Shown in pieces: positions 55,787-64,000 of a DNA stretch of 64,000 bases; position 1 is the first letter of the stretch; each line of letters begins with the position of its first letter. The position numbers and the translations under genes are program-made. Location: NCBI RefSeq assembly GCF_008001015.1, contig NZ_CP042862.1, forward strand, positions 2,294,001 through 2,358,000, in the 5' to 3' direction. The notes under the pieces were generated by a model that saw nothing but the letters and a program-made list of their open reading frames with translations, was not told where the DNA came from and did no database searches. The stretch is from Serinicoccus profundi. Its GTDB lineage: Bacteria > Actinomycetota > Actinomycetes > Actinomycetales > Dermatophilaceae.

Positions 55787-57023
55787 ATGAGCGCCGATCC
55801 AGCCACCGACCTCATGGAGCGCCTCGGCACCGGTGACGGCGCCCGCCTGCTCGGGAGCCTGCCGCCCTACGACGAGGCAGGCTCGCTGGCCCTCATGACC
55901 CGGCTGCGCGCCGAGGGGCACGACCCCGAGCTCGTGGCGGCCGCGCTCACCCAGGCCCGGCTGCGGGCCCGCGGGAGGGCCCGGCTCGGAGCCTGGGTCG
56001 ACGACCTGCTCCTCACCCAGGACGGCCTGGAGCAGGCGACCCGGCCCCTGGTCGCGGCCCGCCGCGCCGACCTGCTCGCCCGCGCCGGGGTCCGGCACGT
56101 GGTGGACCTGGGCTGCGGGCTGGGGCTGGACTCCCTCGCCTTCGCGCGGGCCGGCCTGGCCGTCACCGCGGTCGAGGCGGATCCACGGTGGCTGCCGCGG
56201 CCCGGGCCAACCTCGCCCGCTGGCCCCGCGCCGAGGTGCTCGTGGGCGATGCGCTGACCACCCCCGTCACCGCCGATGACGGCGCCTTCCTCGACCCGGC
56301 GCGTCGGACCCCCGGGGTGGCAGACCGCCACGGGCGCACCCGCCGGCTCCGGCGCCTCGAGGACCTCTCGCCCCCCTTCGAGCGGGTCACGGAGGTCGCG
56401 GCCACGGCCCGCGTGACCGTTGCCAAGCTGGCCCCCTCCTTCGACCCCCGCGACGTGCCCGCGCAGGCCCGCGCCGAGTGGGTGTCGCTGGACGGCGACC
56501 TGCTCGAGTGCGCCCTGTGGTGGGGCTCCGGCTCCCCCGGGCGGCGCGCGGTCGTCGGGCGTGGCGGGCCGGCGGAACCCACCTGGTACGAGGTGGCCGA
56601 GGTCGACGACCCCCGGCGCCGCTGGCGCGGGCCGACGCCCTGGCAGGCTACGTCGCCGAGGCCGACGTGGCCGTCGCCGCCGCCGGCCTGACGGGCTCCC
56701 TCGCGGCCGCCGTCGAAGGCCACGAGCTGGCTCCGGGCACCGGCTACGTCAGCGCGCCCGCCCCGGTGGACCTCCCCTGGGCCCGCTGGTATGCCGTCCG
56801 CGAGGTCCTGCCGCTGCACGCCACGGCGGTCCGCGCCTGGCTGCGGGAGCACCACCCCCGGACCGGTCCGGTGACGATCAAGAAGAGCGGGGTGCGGGTC
56901 GACCCGGAGGCCTTCCGCACCCAGCTGCGGCTCCCCCGACGCGCTGCGGGGGTCGAGGAGGTCATCCTCATGCTCACGACGGTGGGCGACACCCCGCGCG
57001 CGCTCGTCGTCGACCGCCTCTGA
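55787..57023 (+). pseudogene. THUMP-like domain class I methyltransferase, two frame breaks (probable assembly indels)
   Basis: Frame 1 (55787-56185) carries the N-terminal region and SAM motif I (VVDLGCGLGLDSLAFARAG); a missing C near 56183 (GATCCACGG) shifts it. Frame 2 (about 56186-56620) gives AAAARANLARWPRAEVLVGD and FLDPARRT. A second shift in the CCCCC run near 56610 is needed to reach frame 3, which ends with GPVTIKKSGVRVDPEAFRTQL, the THUMP-like C-terminus. Together they make one normal protein of about 410 residues. Role: probably RNA methylation; the exact substrate is unknown. Confidence 0.82.
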
Positions 57024-57039
57024 CAGTGCGCCGGGCCGC

Positions 57040-57744
57040 TCAGCCGCGGCGCGGGGCCGTACGCGGCAGGGCGGTGAAGCGCTCGACGTCGACGATCCGA
57101 CCGGAGATGACCAGCTCGTCGCCCTGATGGACCACCGTCTCGGGGAAGGCATACGTGAAGGGCTCCCCGGGTCGCTTCACCCCGACGACGGTGATGGTGT
57201 GCCGGGTGCGCACCCCGGACTCCGCCAGGTTGCGGTCCCACGTCTCCACCGGAGCGGTGCAGCGGGCGATGGCGAACTCGTCGTCGAACTCGAGGTAGTC
57301 GGCGACGCCGTCGGTCACCATGTGGGCCACCCGCTGGCCCATGACGTACTCGGGGTAGATGACGTGGTCCGCCCCGATGCTCGTGAGGATCTTGCCGTGC
57401 TTGCGGGTGATGGCCTTGGCGTAGATCCGCTCCACCCCCGCCTCGTGCAGGGTGATGACCGACAGCACGCTGGCCTCGATGTCCGAGCCGATGGCGACGA
57501 CCGCCCGGTCGACGTCGCCGACCCCGAGCTGGCGCATCGCCTCGCCGTCGGTGGCGTCGGCCACCACGGTGTGGGTGAGCTCGTCGGCATACTTCTGCAC
57601 CCGACGCTCGTCGGTGTCGATGGCGAGCACCTCCACCCCCTGCCGCACGAGGGACTCGCAGACGGCGGTGCCGAAGCGGCCGAGCCCGACCACGAGCACC
57701 GTCGGGGCCCAACCGTCCGCATGACGCTTCTTCCTAGCCAACAA
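57040..57744 (-). CDS. TrkA-family potassium uptake regulatory protein (KtrA-like)
   Basis: 234 residues starting at TTG 57744 or 57741, overlapping the TrkH stop. RCK domain: Rossmann VLVVGLGRFGTAVCESL at about 15-31 with a DTDE acidic end, then VVADATDGEAM and AIGSDIEASVLS, and the C-terminal TrkA_C with GDELVISGRI. It binds NAD/ATP/c-di-AMP-type ligands and gates the membrane subunit. It is co-transcribed after TrkH. Confidence 0.92.
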   Translation of the reverse strand: MLARKKRHADGWAPTVLVVGLGRFGTAVCESLVRQGVEVLAIDTDERRVQKYADELTHTVVADATDGEAMRQLGVGDVDRAVVAIGSDIEASVLSVITLHEAGVERIYAKAITRKHGKILTSIGADHVIYPEYVMGQRVAHMVTDGVADYLEFDDEFAIARCTAPVETWDRNLAESGVRTRHTITVVGVKRPGEPFTYAFPETVVHQGDELVISGRIVDVERFTALPRTAPRRG

Positions 57745-59070
57745 TGGGTCGCTCCTCCGGGAGTCGGTAGTGACGGTGGCGGGTGTTGAGGGCGAGGGCT
57801 GCCGCGACCGTGATCGGCCCGACCCGCCCGAGGAACATCAGCAGCATGAGCAGCATCTGCGCGTCCCAGGGCAGGGCGGCGGTGATGCCGGTCGACAGCC
57901 CCACGGTGGCGAAGGCCGAAACGACCTCGAAGAGCAGGTCGGCCGGGCGGATGCCCTCGGTGCGGGACATGAGGTAGATCGTCGAGACGACGACGAGCCC
58001 GATGGCGAGCAGAGCCACCGACAGGGCCTGCCGCTGGATGGCGCTGGAGATGCGGCGGCGACCGATGATGACGTCCGGCTCACCCCGCACCTCCGACCAG
58101 ATGACGTAGGCGAGGATGAGGAAGGTCGTTGTCTTCACGCCGCCCGCGGTGCCGGCGCTGCCACCGCCGATGAACATCAGCACGGTGGTGATCGCCAGGC
58201 TCTCGTCGCTGGCGGCGGCGTAGTCGATGCTGTTGAAGCCGGCCGTGCGCGGGAACAGCCCCCCGGCCAGCGCCCCCACGAACTGGCCCCACGGACCGAG
58301 GTGGCTGAGGGTCCCCTCCGGACGGGACTCGAACCACCAGAAGAGGGCGGTGCCGATGACCATGAGCACCGCGCTGCCCCAGACGGTGAGCCGGGTATGC
58401 ACGCTCCACCCCGACCGCGGGACGCGCGCCAGCAGCTCGCGCAGGACGGGGTAACCGAGCCCGCCACCAGCGCGAGACAGATGGGGCCGATGATCGCGAG
58501 GTCGGCAACAAAGCCGATGGTGCTGTCCTGGTAGAGCGCGAAGCCCGCGTTGTTGAAGGCCGAGATGGAGTGGAAGACGCCGTGCCAGAGCGCCTTGCCC
58601 ACGCCGTACCCGTAGCCGAGGTGGAAGCGGGCGGCGAGCACGAGCGCGACGACCACCTCCACCACCACGAGGATCTTCAGCATCGAGAAGACCACCGCCC
58701 GGACCTGCCCCAACCCCTGGGAGTGGGAGTCGGCCTGGGCGGCCATGGTCGTGCGCAGGCCCAGCTTGCCCCGCACCGCCATGGCCAGGACCGTCGCCAG
58801 GGTCATGACCCCGAAGCCGCCGATCTGGATGAGCGCGAGGATGACGACCTGGCCGAAGGGGGACCAGTAGCTGGCCGTATCCACCGTGATGAGCCCGGTC
58901 ACGCAGGTCGCCGAGACGGTGGTGAAGGCCGCGACCAGGAGGTCGGCGGGGGCGCCCTCGCCGCGCGAGACGGGAAGCATCAACAGGGTGGTGCCGATCA
59001 TCACCTGGAGGAGGAATCCCAGGGTGACCAGGCGGGCCGGATGGGCCCAGAGGCTACGCACGAGGATCAA
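57734..59070 (-). pseudogene. TrkH/KtrB-family potassium transporter, one frame break (probable assembly indel)
   Basis: The N-terminal half (59070 to about 58445) has VTGLITVDTASYWSPFGQ, QIGGFGVMTLATVLAM and FHSISAFNNAGFALYQ (the second pore loop). The C-terminal half begins in another frame with LGYPVLRELLARVPRSG, then FPRTAGFNSIDYAAASDES and GGGSAGTAGGVKTTTF. The junction needs one G more near 58455 (CTGGTGGCGGGCTC). All four selectivity loops are present once corrected. TTG 59070 or GTG 59061 is the start. It mediates K+ uptake with the RCK protein. Confidence 0.87.
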
Positions 59071-59127
59071 TAGTGCGCCCGTCCGGGAGCGCGGGCAAGC
59101 GACTCGCGCGTGAGCCTGGGCACCCCC

Positions 59128-59147
59128 CCTCGCCACCCGCGTGGCGA
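59128..59147. terminator. Short stem-loop between tsaD and trkH
   Basis: CTCGCCA (59128-59134) pairs with TGGCGAG (59141-59147). It lies 40 bases 3' of tsaD on the minus strand and just upstream of trkH. Confidence 0.45.
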
Positions 59148-59186
59148 GCGGACCACCTCGGCGGGACGACCGTGCGTCCCGCGCCT

Positions 59187-60230
59187 TCAGGACCTGACCT
59201 GCTCCACCGGCTGGGAGGAGTCGGCCGGGAGGTCGAGCCGGGACTGCTCACGGCCCTTAAGCATCATCTGCGCGCCGAGCGCGGCCACCATGGCGCCGTT
59301 GTCGGTGCACAACCCCGGCCGGGGCACTCGCAGCCGGATCCGGGCCGCGTCGCAGCGCTCCTGGGCCAGCGCGCGCAGCCGCGAGTTGGCGGCCACGCCG
59401 CCCCCGATGAGGAGGTCGTCGACGCCGTGCTCGGCGCAGGCCAGGACCGCCTTGCGGGTGAGCACGTCCACCACGGCCTCCTGGAAGCTCGCCGCGACAT
59501 CGGCGACCGGGACCGGCTCACCCGACGCCTCGCGCGCCTGCACCCACCGGGCGACGGCCGTCTTGAGGCCGGAGAAGGAGTAGTCGAAGCGGTGGCGCTG
59601 GAGGTCGCGCCCGGAGGTGAGACCGCGGGGGAAGTCGATCGCCACCTGGTCGCCCTCCCGGGCCACCCGGTCGATGTGCGGGCCACCGGGGAAGGGTAGG
59701 CCGAGCACGCGCGCCACCTTGTCGAAGGCCTCGCCCGCCGCGTCGTCGATGGTCGCCCCGAGAGAGCGGATGTCCTCGGTGACGTCCGGGACGAGCAGCA
59801 GGTTGGAGTGCCCACCGCTGACCAGGAGCCCCATGGTCGGCTCGGGCAGCGGTCCGTGCTCGACGACGTCGACCGCCACGTGCGCCGCGAGGTGGTTGAC
59901 CCCGAAGAGGGGCACGCCGAGGGCGAGGGCGAGGGCCTTGGCCGAGGCGACGCCCACGAGCAGGGCCCCGGCGAGCCCGGGGCCGGCGGTGACGGCCACC
60001 GCGTCGACGTCGGTGAGGCGCACCCCCGCCTCGCGGCAGGCCCGCTCGATCGTGGGCACCATGGCCTCGAGGTGCGCGCGGCTGGCGACCTCGGGGACCA
60101 CGCCGCCGAAGCGGGCATGCTCCTCGACGCTGCTCGCGATCGCGTCGAAGAGCAGTCGCTCACCACGGACGAGACCCACTCCGGTCTCGTCGCAGCTGGT
60201 CTCGATCCCGAGGACGAGGGGTTCACTCAT
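59187..60230 (-). CDS. tsaD: tRNA threonylcarbamoyladenosine transferase TsaD
   Basis: 347 residues from ATG 60230 (overlaps rimI stop). Transfers threonylcarbamoyl to A37 of tRNAs. Marks: [15 protein letters not shown], the metal-binding His pair in [20 protein letters not shown], the long nucleotide segment [14 protein letters not shown] and the third metal Asp region [15 protein letters not shown]-like fold. Third gene of the tsaB-rimI-tsaD unit. Confidence 0.97.
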   Translation of the reverse strand: MSEPLVLGIETSCDETGVGLVRGERLLFDAIASSVEEHARFGGVVPEVASRAHLEAMVPTIERACREAGVRLTDVDAVAVTAGPGLAGALLVGVASAKALALALGVPLFGVNHLAAHVAVDVVEHGPLPEPTMGLLVSGGHSNLLLVPDVTEDIRSLGATIDDAAGEAFDKVARVLGLPFPGGPHIDRVAREGDQVAIDFPRGLTSGRDLQRHRFDYSFSGLKTAVARWVQAREASGEPVPVADVAASFQEAVVDVLTRKAVLACAEHGVDDLLIGGGVAANSRLRALAQERCDAARIRLRVPRPGLCTDNGAMVAALGAQMMLKGREQSRLDLPADSSQPVEQVRS

Positions 60231-60694
60231 GTGTCGAGCTCCTTGCGCAGGACGAGGGCGTCCTCCCCGGAGCGGTAGTAGCGCTCGCGGGTGCGGACGA
60301 GGTGGTAGCCACGGGTGGTGTAGAGCCGCGTCGCGACGGTGTTGCCGCTGCGCACCTCGAGCATGATGCTCGTGGCGCCGGCGTCGCGGGCCAGGTGGTG
60401 CAGCCGGTCGAGGAGCCGGGCCCCGAGGCCGACACCGCGGGCCTGTGGGTGCACGGCGATCGTCATGACGTCGGCCACGTCGTCGGCCAGGTCGAGGCCG
60501 GCGTAGCCCACGAGCCCGGGCTCGCCGGGTCGGTCCGCCACGACGTACCCGCGTCGTGGGCGTGCCGCGAGTTCGGCCCATAGCGAGGCCTCGTCCCACG
60601 GCTCGTCCGGGAAAGCGGCCCGCTCGACCTCCAGCATCGCGGGTATGTCGCGCCAGGACGCCTCCCGGAGCACCGGAGGCCCGGCGGCGCTCAT
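60227..60694 (-). CDS. rimI: Ribosomal protein-type N-acetyltransferase RimI
   Basis: 155 residues, GNAT fold. [22 protein letters not shown] begins it, the acetyl-CoA loop is [15 protein letters not shown] and the C-terminal part [21 protein letters not shown]. Acetylates N-terminal residues (S18 in E. coli). Overlaps tsaB upstream and tsaD downstream by four bases each. Confidence 0.93.
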   Translation of the reverse strand: MSAAGPPVLREASWRDIPAMLEVERAAFPDEPWDEASLWAELAARPRRGYVVADRPGEPGLVGYAGLDLADDVADVMTIAVHPQARGVGLGARLLDRLHHLARDAGATSIMLEVRSGNTVATRLYTTRGYHLVRTRERYYRSGEDALVLRKELDT

Positions 60695-61368
60695 CGGGCC
60701 CGCATCTCCACGGCGTCGGGCCGCCGGAGGTAGAGCGGCTCGGGGGGCAGCAGGGCGGTCGCGGCGTCCGGGTGCGCGCCGCCGACCAGTCGGACGGCGA
60801 GGTCAGCCAGGACACCTGGTGAGACGTCGAGGGGGGCGTCGCAGAGCTGGTGGGGCAGCGCGTCGGGGTAGAGCAGTCCACCGCGTCCGACGGTGGCCAG
60901 CTCGCGCACCGCTGCGGGCAGCGCGACCGCCGGCCCGACCTCGGGTCCCTGGATTCGGTGGGCACCGCCGGCGCCCAGCGCGTAGCGCGCCCAGTAGACC
61001 TCGCGACGACGGGCGTCGGTGGCGACGAGCAGCTCCTGGTGCTGCGACCCGGCGAGGTGCACCGCGTGGGCCAGGGCGTCGAGCGAGCAGATCCCGCGCG
61101 GCGCGGGCAGGCCGCGGGCGTGGGCCAGGACCATCGCGGTCACGACCCCCACCCGGAGTCCGGTGAACGGGCCGGGTCCGACGCCGCAGACCACGTCGGT
61201 GATGTCGGCCATGCCGACGCCGGCCTGCTCGAGGACCGCACTGATGGTCGGTGCGAGGAGCTCGCCGTGGCGCCGGACGTCGTGCTCGACCACCTCGGCG
61301 AGGACGGCGTCACCGTCGTGGAGGGCGGCCCCGACCGTCCCGGTGGCAGTGTCGATCGCGAGCAGCAC
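60691..61368 (-). CDS. tsaB: tRNA threonylcarbamoyladenosine biosynthesis protein TsaB
   Basis: 225 residues from GTG 61368, six bases after [21 protein letters not shown] and [16 protein letters not shown] are the TsaB signatures; inactive ASKH homologue that dimerises with TsaD. The usual upstream tsaE (ATPase) is not here; the divergent neighbour is sodN. Confidence 0.94.
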   Translation of the reverse strand: MLLAIDTATGTVGAALHDGDAVLAEVVEHDVRRHGELLAPTISAVLEQAGVGMADITDVVCGVGPGPFTGLRVGVVTAMVLAHARGLPAPRGICSLDALAHAVHLAGSQHQELLVATDARRREVYWARYALGAGGAHRIQGPEVGPAVALPAAVRELATVGRGGLLYPDALPHQLCDAPLDVSPGVLADLAVRLVGGAHPDAATALLPPEPLYLRRPDAVEMRAR

Positions 61369-61374
61369 CTGCTC

Positions 61375-61384
61375 AGGCTAACGT
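61375..61384. promoter_or_regulatory. Overlapping divergent -10 boxes for tsaB and sodN
   Basis: AGGCTAACGT contains TAGCCT on the minus strand (6 bases before tsaB GTG 61368) and TAACGT on the plus strand, sharing TA. For sodN this would give a leader of about 40 bases. The sodN side is the weaker of the two. Confidence 0.4.
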
Positions 61385-61430
61385 GGTGGCTGTTGGAGTC
61401 CCCCGCCCGACCTACTGCAAAGGATGGCCG

Positions 61431-61832
61431 ATGTTCACCAAGTTCTTCGCCCCCACGATCGAGGTCAGTGCCCACTGCGACCTGCCCTGCGGCGTCTACG
61501 ACCCCGCCCAGGCACGGATCGAGGCCGAGTCCGTCAAGAAAATCTGCGAGAAGGTCGCGGACAACGACGACGCCGACTTCCGGATGCGCGCCATGATCAT
61601 CAAGGAGCAGCGGTCCGAGCTCGTCAAGCACCACCTCTGGGTCCTGTGGACCGACTACTTCAAGCCGCCGCACTTCGAGAAGTACCCCGAACTGCACGTC
61701 CTCGTCAACGAGGCCACCAAGCTCGCGGGCGCCTCGGGGACCAAGGGCAGCTTCGACGTCGCCACGGCCGATGAGCTGCTCGGCAAGATCGACCGCATCG
61801 CCGAGATCTACGCGGAGACCAAGAAGGGCTGA
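61431..61832 (+). CDS. sodN: Nickel superoxide dismutase
   Basis: 133 residues. The 14-residue propeptide MFTKFFAPTIEVSA precedes the nickel hook HCDLPCGVYDP, in which His1, Cys2 and Cys6 of the mature chain bind nickel. The following four-helix body has VKKICEKVADNDD and HHLWVLWTDYFKPPHF. ATG 61431 with AAAGGATGG upstream. Dismutes superoxide; cytosolic or released. The propeptide must be cut by a SodX-type protease that is not encoded next to it in this window. Confidence 0.97.
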   Translation: MFTKFFAPTIEVSAHCDLPCGVYDPAQARIEAESVKKICEKVADNDDADFRMRAMIIKEQRSELVKHHLWVLWTDYFKPPHFEKYPELHVLVNEATKLAGASGTKGSFDVATADELLGKIDRIAEIYAETKKG

Positions 61833-61848
61833 CCTCAGCGGTCAGCGA

Positions 61849-61889
61849 CACCAGGGCCGCCCCGCGTCCGTCGCGGGGCGGCCCTGGTG
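61849..61889. terminator. Perfect 18-bp stem-loop after sodN
   Basis: CACCAGGGCCGCCCCGCG (61849-61866) pairs exactly with 61872-61889 around a five-base loop, 16 bases past the sodN stop and just before the stop of the convergent HD gene. Bidirectional terminator. Confidence 0.78.
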
Positions 61890-61894
61890 CGTCG

Positions 61895-63121
61895 TCAGCG
61901 ACGTAGCGCCTCGGACTGGGGCGTGGAGATCACTCCACGACGCTCGAGCAGCCGGATGAGGGCCTGGACCACCTCCGGGTCGTACTCGTGCGGGGTGCTG
62001 CGCAGCATGCGCTCCAGCGCCTCGACCGGACCGTTGCCACCGGTGAGCCGGGTGGCGCGTCCGGTGAGGTCGTCGTAGGCGGAGGCGACGCGCACGATCC
62101 GGGAGGCAACCGAGACGTCCCCCCGCTCCTCGGCCCGGTGGTGCGCGAGCCCGACGTCCGAGACGACCGAGGCCAGCCGCGAGAGCTCGGCGGTCCGGCC
62201 CAGGATCGAGGAACCGGTCGAGGCGATCTGGCGCTGGTCGCGGGCCGAGATCTCCACCGTCGCACCGCCCGGGACCGGACGAGGTATGCCGACCTGACCG
62301 ATGTCGTGCAGCAGGGCCGCCGCCTCGACGTCCGGCAGGTCGGCCGCCTCGACACCGAGGTCCCGCGCGATGGGCACGGCCAGCGCGGCCACGCGGGCGC
62401 CATGGCCGGCGGCGGTGAGACCGGCCTCCTCGGGCAGCCGGGCCAGCGCGAAGAGCGTCTGCCGCTGGGCGAGCCGGGTCTCGCGCTGCCGACTCACGGC
62501 CGGCTGGAGCACAAGCAAGGGCACGAGGAAGAGCACCAGGCTGATCGGGCCCAGGGCGGTGAGCGCCAGTGCGGTCACGACCGCCGTCGACGCGCCGGCG
62601 AGGGCCACCGGCCCCTGGCGCCCGATCTCTCCGGCCAGGTTGGCCCAGATCTGGCCCTGCCCGCGAGCGGCGGCCCGGACGGCGCGCGGCACCCAGGGCA
62701 CGGCCACGGCGACGACCGCGACGACGAGCAGGGCGAGGGCGATGAGCACCGTCTCGTCGCCGTGGTCCCAGATGCTCTCGATCAGGGTATCGCCACCGGG
62801 TCCGGGCAGCCGCACGAGCAGGCCTGCGACGACGACCGAGGTGCCGAGACGCAGCATGTCCTTGGGCACCTGCCCCAGGCGCTGCCGCCACATCGCGACG
62901 AGCAGGACCGCGGACGAGGCCAGCACCAGCGGGCCGAGGAGCCCGACCACGGACCCGTCGCTGCCCGGGCCGACCGGCCAGGCTGTCGCCATGGCCAGCG
63001 CCATCGCCGTCGCCTGGGACAACGGTGCCTCGCCACCCGGAGCCGCGGACCGTTGGCGCCAGGCCTCGCTGAGAAGCATCGTCAGCAGCCCCACGAGGGC
63101 CAGGGACCACGTGAGGCTCAT
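61895..63121 (-). CDS. Membrane protein with degenerate HD-GYP-like domain
   Basis: 408 residues. The N-terminal 240 residues are hydrophobic with about seven membrane segments ([51 protein letters not shown]). The C-terminal part is an HD domain: ALLHDIGQVGIPRPVPG has the HD pair, but the GYP segment is lost (AHHRAEERGDVSVASRIVRVASAYDDL in its place). If active it would hydrolyse a phosphodiester; c-di-GMP hydrolysis is uncertain. Downstream partner of the complete HD-GYP gene, 25 bases away. Confidence 0.85.
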   Translation of the reverse strand: MSLTWSLALVGLLTMLLSEAWRQRSAAPGGEAPLSQATAMALAMATAWPVGPGSDGSVVGLLGPLVLASSAVLLVAMWRQRLGQVPKDMLRLGTSVVVAGLLVRLPGPGGDTLIESIWDHGDETVLIALALLVVAVVAVAVPWVPRAVRAAARGQGQIWANLAGEIGRQGPVALAGASTAVVTALALTALGPISLVLFLVPLLVLQPAVSRQRETRLAQRQTLFALARLPEEAGLTAAGHGARVAALAVPIARDLGVEAADLPDVEAAALLHDIGQVGIPRPVPGGATVEISARDQRQIASTGSSILGRTAELSRLASVVSDVGLAHHRAEERGDVSVASRIVRVASAYDDLTGRATRLTGGNGPVEALERMLRSTPHEYDPEVVQALIRLLERRGVISTPQSEALRR

Positions 63122-63146
63122 GCGCCGGCACCCCCCGCCAGCCCGC

Positions 63147-64000
63147 TCATACGGTCTCCACGCTCTCCGGCTGCCACTCCGCGTAGGCGTCGATCACCGA
63201 GGGGTGGTCGTGGTCGGGCAACCGGGCCTGACGGGCGGCGACAGCCGCGCCGTTGGGTCGGCCCCGCCAGGCCTCCGGTGAGCGCCCGACGACGACCGTG
63301 AGGGCCCGGACCACCTGGGGGTCCAGGTGGCTCCCCGCCCTCTCCTGCAGCAGCGTTACGGCGTCGGCGGCATCCAGCTCCGGCGCGGAGGCTCCCGAGG
63401 TCAGGGCCTCGAAGGCATCGGCCACCGCGATGATCCGAGCAGCGAGCGGGATCTCCTCCCCGTGGAGCCCGGCCGGGTAGCCGCGCCCGTCCCACCGCTC
63501 GTGGTGGTGGGCGATCCCCGGGAGTGAGCCCTTGAGGAAGGCCAGGCCGGACAGGATGTTGGCACCCGCCTGGGGGTGGCCGATGAGGGCGGTGAGGTAG
63601 TCGACGTCGTCCGCCTGGGCCTCGGTGGGCAGCTCGGGCCGGACGACGACCATCCCGATGTCGTGCAGGAGCGCGGCATACCGCAGCTCCTCGGCGTCCC
63701 GCACACCCACGCCGAGCTCTCCCCCGAGGGCCTCGGCGAGGTCGGCCACCCGCGCACTGTGCCCCACGGAGGCGGGATCGGCCTCCTCAAGCGCGGCGAC
63801 GAAGGAGGTGACGGTCTCCCGATGCTCTCGCCGCGCCAGGGCCTCCCGACCGATCGCCCAGTGGGCGATGAGCAGCGGGCCGAGCACGAAGAGCGCCGAC
63901 CCGGGACCCAGACCGACCGGTCCCCAGAGCAGGACGAAGAGGAACCCGATGACGACGTGCGCGAGATAGCCCCAGCCGAGGCTGCGCAGGACCGTCCGCG
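63147..64000 (-). CDS. HD-GYP domain membrane protein, N-terminus cut by the window end
   Basis: Open to the end of the window; the visible part starts in membrane helices (VIGFLFVLLWGPVGLGPGSA and VLGPLLIAHW). The HD-GYP domain is complete: SVGHSARVADLAEAL, LLHDIGMVVVRPELP, IAHHHERWDGRGYPAGLHG and ARIIAVADAFEALTSG, the set that binds two or three metals and degrades cyclic di-GMP. 25 bases separate its stop from the degenerate HD gene, so both are probably co-transcribed. Confidence 0.88.
   Translation of the reverse strand, partial: RTVLRSLGWGYLAHVVIGFLFVLLWGPVGLGPGSALFVLGPLLIAHWAIGREALARREHRETVTSFVAALEEADPASVGHSARVADLAEALGGELGVGVRDAEELRYAALLHDIGMVVVRPELPTEAQADDVDYLTALIGHPQAGANILSGLAFLKGSLPGIAHHHERWDGRGYPAGLHGEEIPLAARIIAVADAFEALTSGASAPELDAADAVTLLQERAGSHLDPQVVRALTVVVGRSPEAWRGRPNGAAVAARQARLPDHDHPSVIDAYAEWQPESVETV

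Noticed and set aside
61385-61430. Nur box upstream of sodN
   Set aside because: Only one half (CTGCAAAG) resembles the known TTGCAA repeats; the second half is missing.

Overview
The window comes from a very GC-rich Gram-positive actinobacterium. The evidence is the WhiB protein, the MurT/GatD pair, the DUF6350, DUF3017 and DUF3817 membrane proteins, HrcA-type CIRCE operators and a nickel superoxide dismutase. Gene order resembles the Mycobacterium tuberculosis blocks pmmB-add-deoA-cdd, moxR2 (Rv3690-Rv3695), guaA-guaB3-guaB-whiB3-groEL1-groES and tsaD-rimI-tsaB. Codon use and gene content look like Micrococcales of the Intrasporangiaceae/Ornithinimicrobiaceae kind; that placement is inference. 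I see no tRNA, rRNA, insertion sequence, prophage or CRISPR array, so this is core chromosome.

Layout. 1-9.5 kb: end of a phosphosugar mutase, a PH-like membrane protein, a small kinase, then a translationally coupled membrane/AAA+ cluster (GPDPase_memb-like, DUF4129, DUF4350, MoxR, DUF58) facing divergent SpoIIM-like and RDD genes. 9.5-22.5 kb: nucleoside uptake and salvage (add, deoC, deoA, cdd, a BMP-type ABC transporter and an M20 amidohydrolase), with two unrecognised proteins inside. 22.5-26.7 kb: pyrD, a GDP-mannose pyrophosphorylase, a GT4 mannosyltransferase-like protein and a 2'-5' RNA ligase-like protein. 26.7-38 kb: LysM protein, mdh, a 52-bp tandem repeat, folD, ACT protein, a drug/metabolite transporter, purH behind a ZTP riboswitch, purN, DUF6350, sucD and sucC. 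38-44.8 kb: pcrA, a three-gene membrane cluster, gatD and murT. 44.8-54.5 kb: guaA, DUF3817, SURF1, a beta-propeller protein, guaB3, guaB, whiB3, groEL and groES with two CIRCE boxes. 54.5-64 kb: phospholipase D-like protein, a THUMP-like methyltransferase, TrkA/TrkH potassium uptake, tsaD-rimI-tsaB, sodN and two HD-domain membrane proteins.

How the genes work together. Purine and pyrimidine metabolism dominates. The ABC importer brings in nucleosides, add/cdd/deoA/deoC strip them, pyrD and purH/purN supply de novo routes, guaB/guaA/guaB3 balance the guanine branch, and the riboswitch links purH to ZMP/ZTP. Most neighbouring genes overlap by ATGA or GTGA, so translational coupling is the rule. 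Many first genes lack a Shine-Dalgarno and have a TANNNT box 6-8 nt before the start codon, which is the layout of leaderless mRNAs.

Cautions. Three conserved genes (MoxR, THUMP-like methyltransferase, TrkH) need about six single-base frame corrections, most of them in G or C runs. I think these are mostly assembly indels, but that cannot be proven from this sequence alone.
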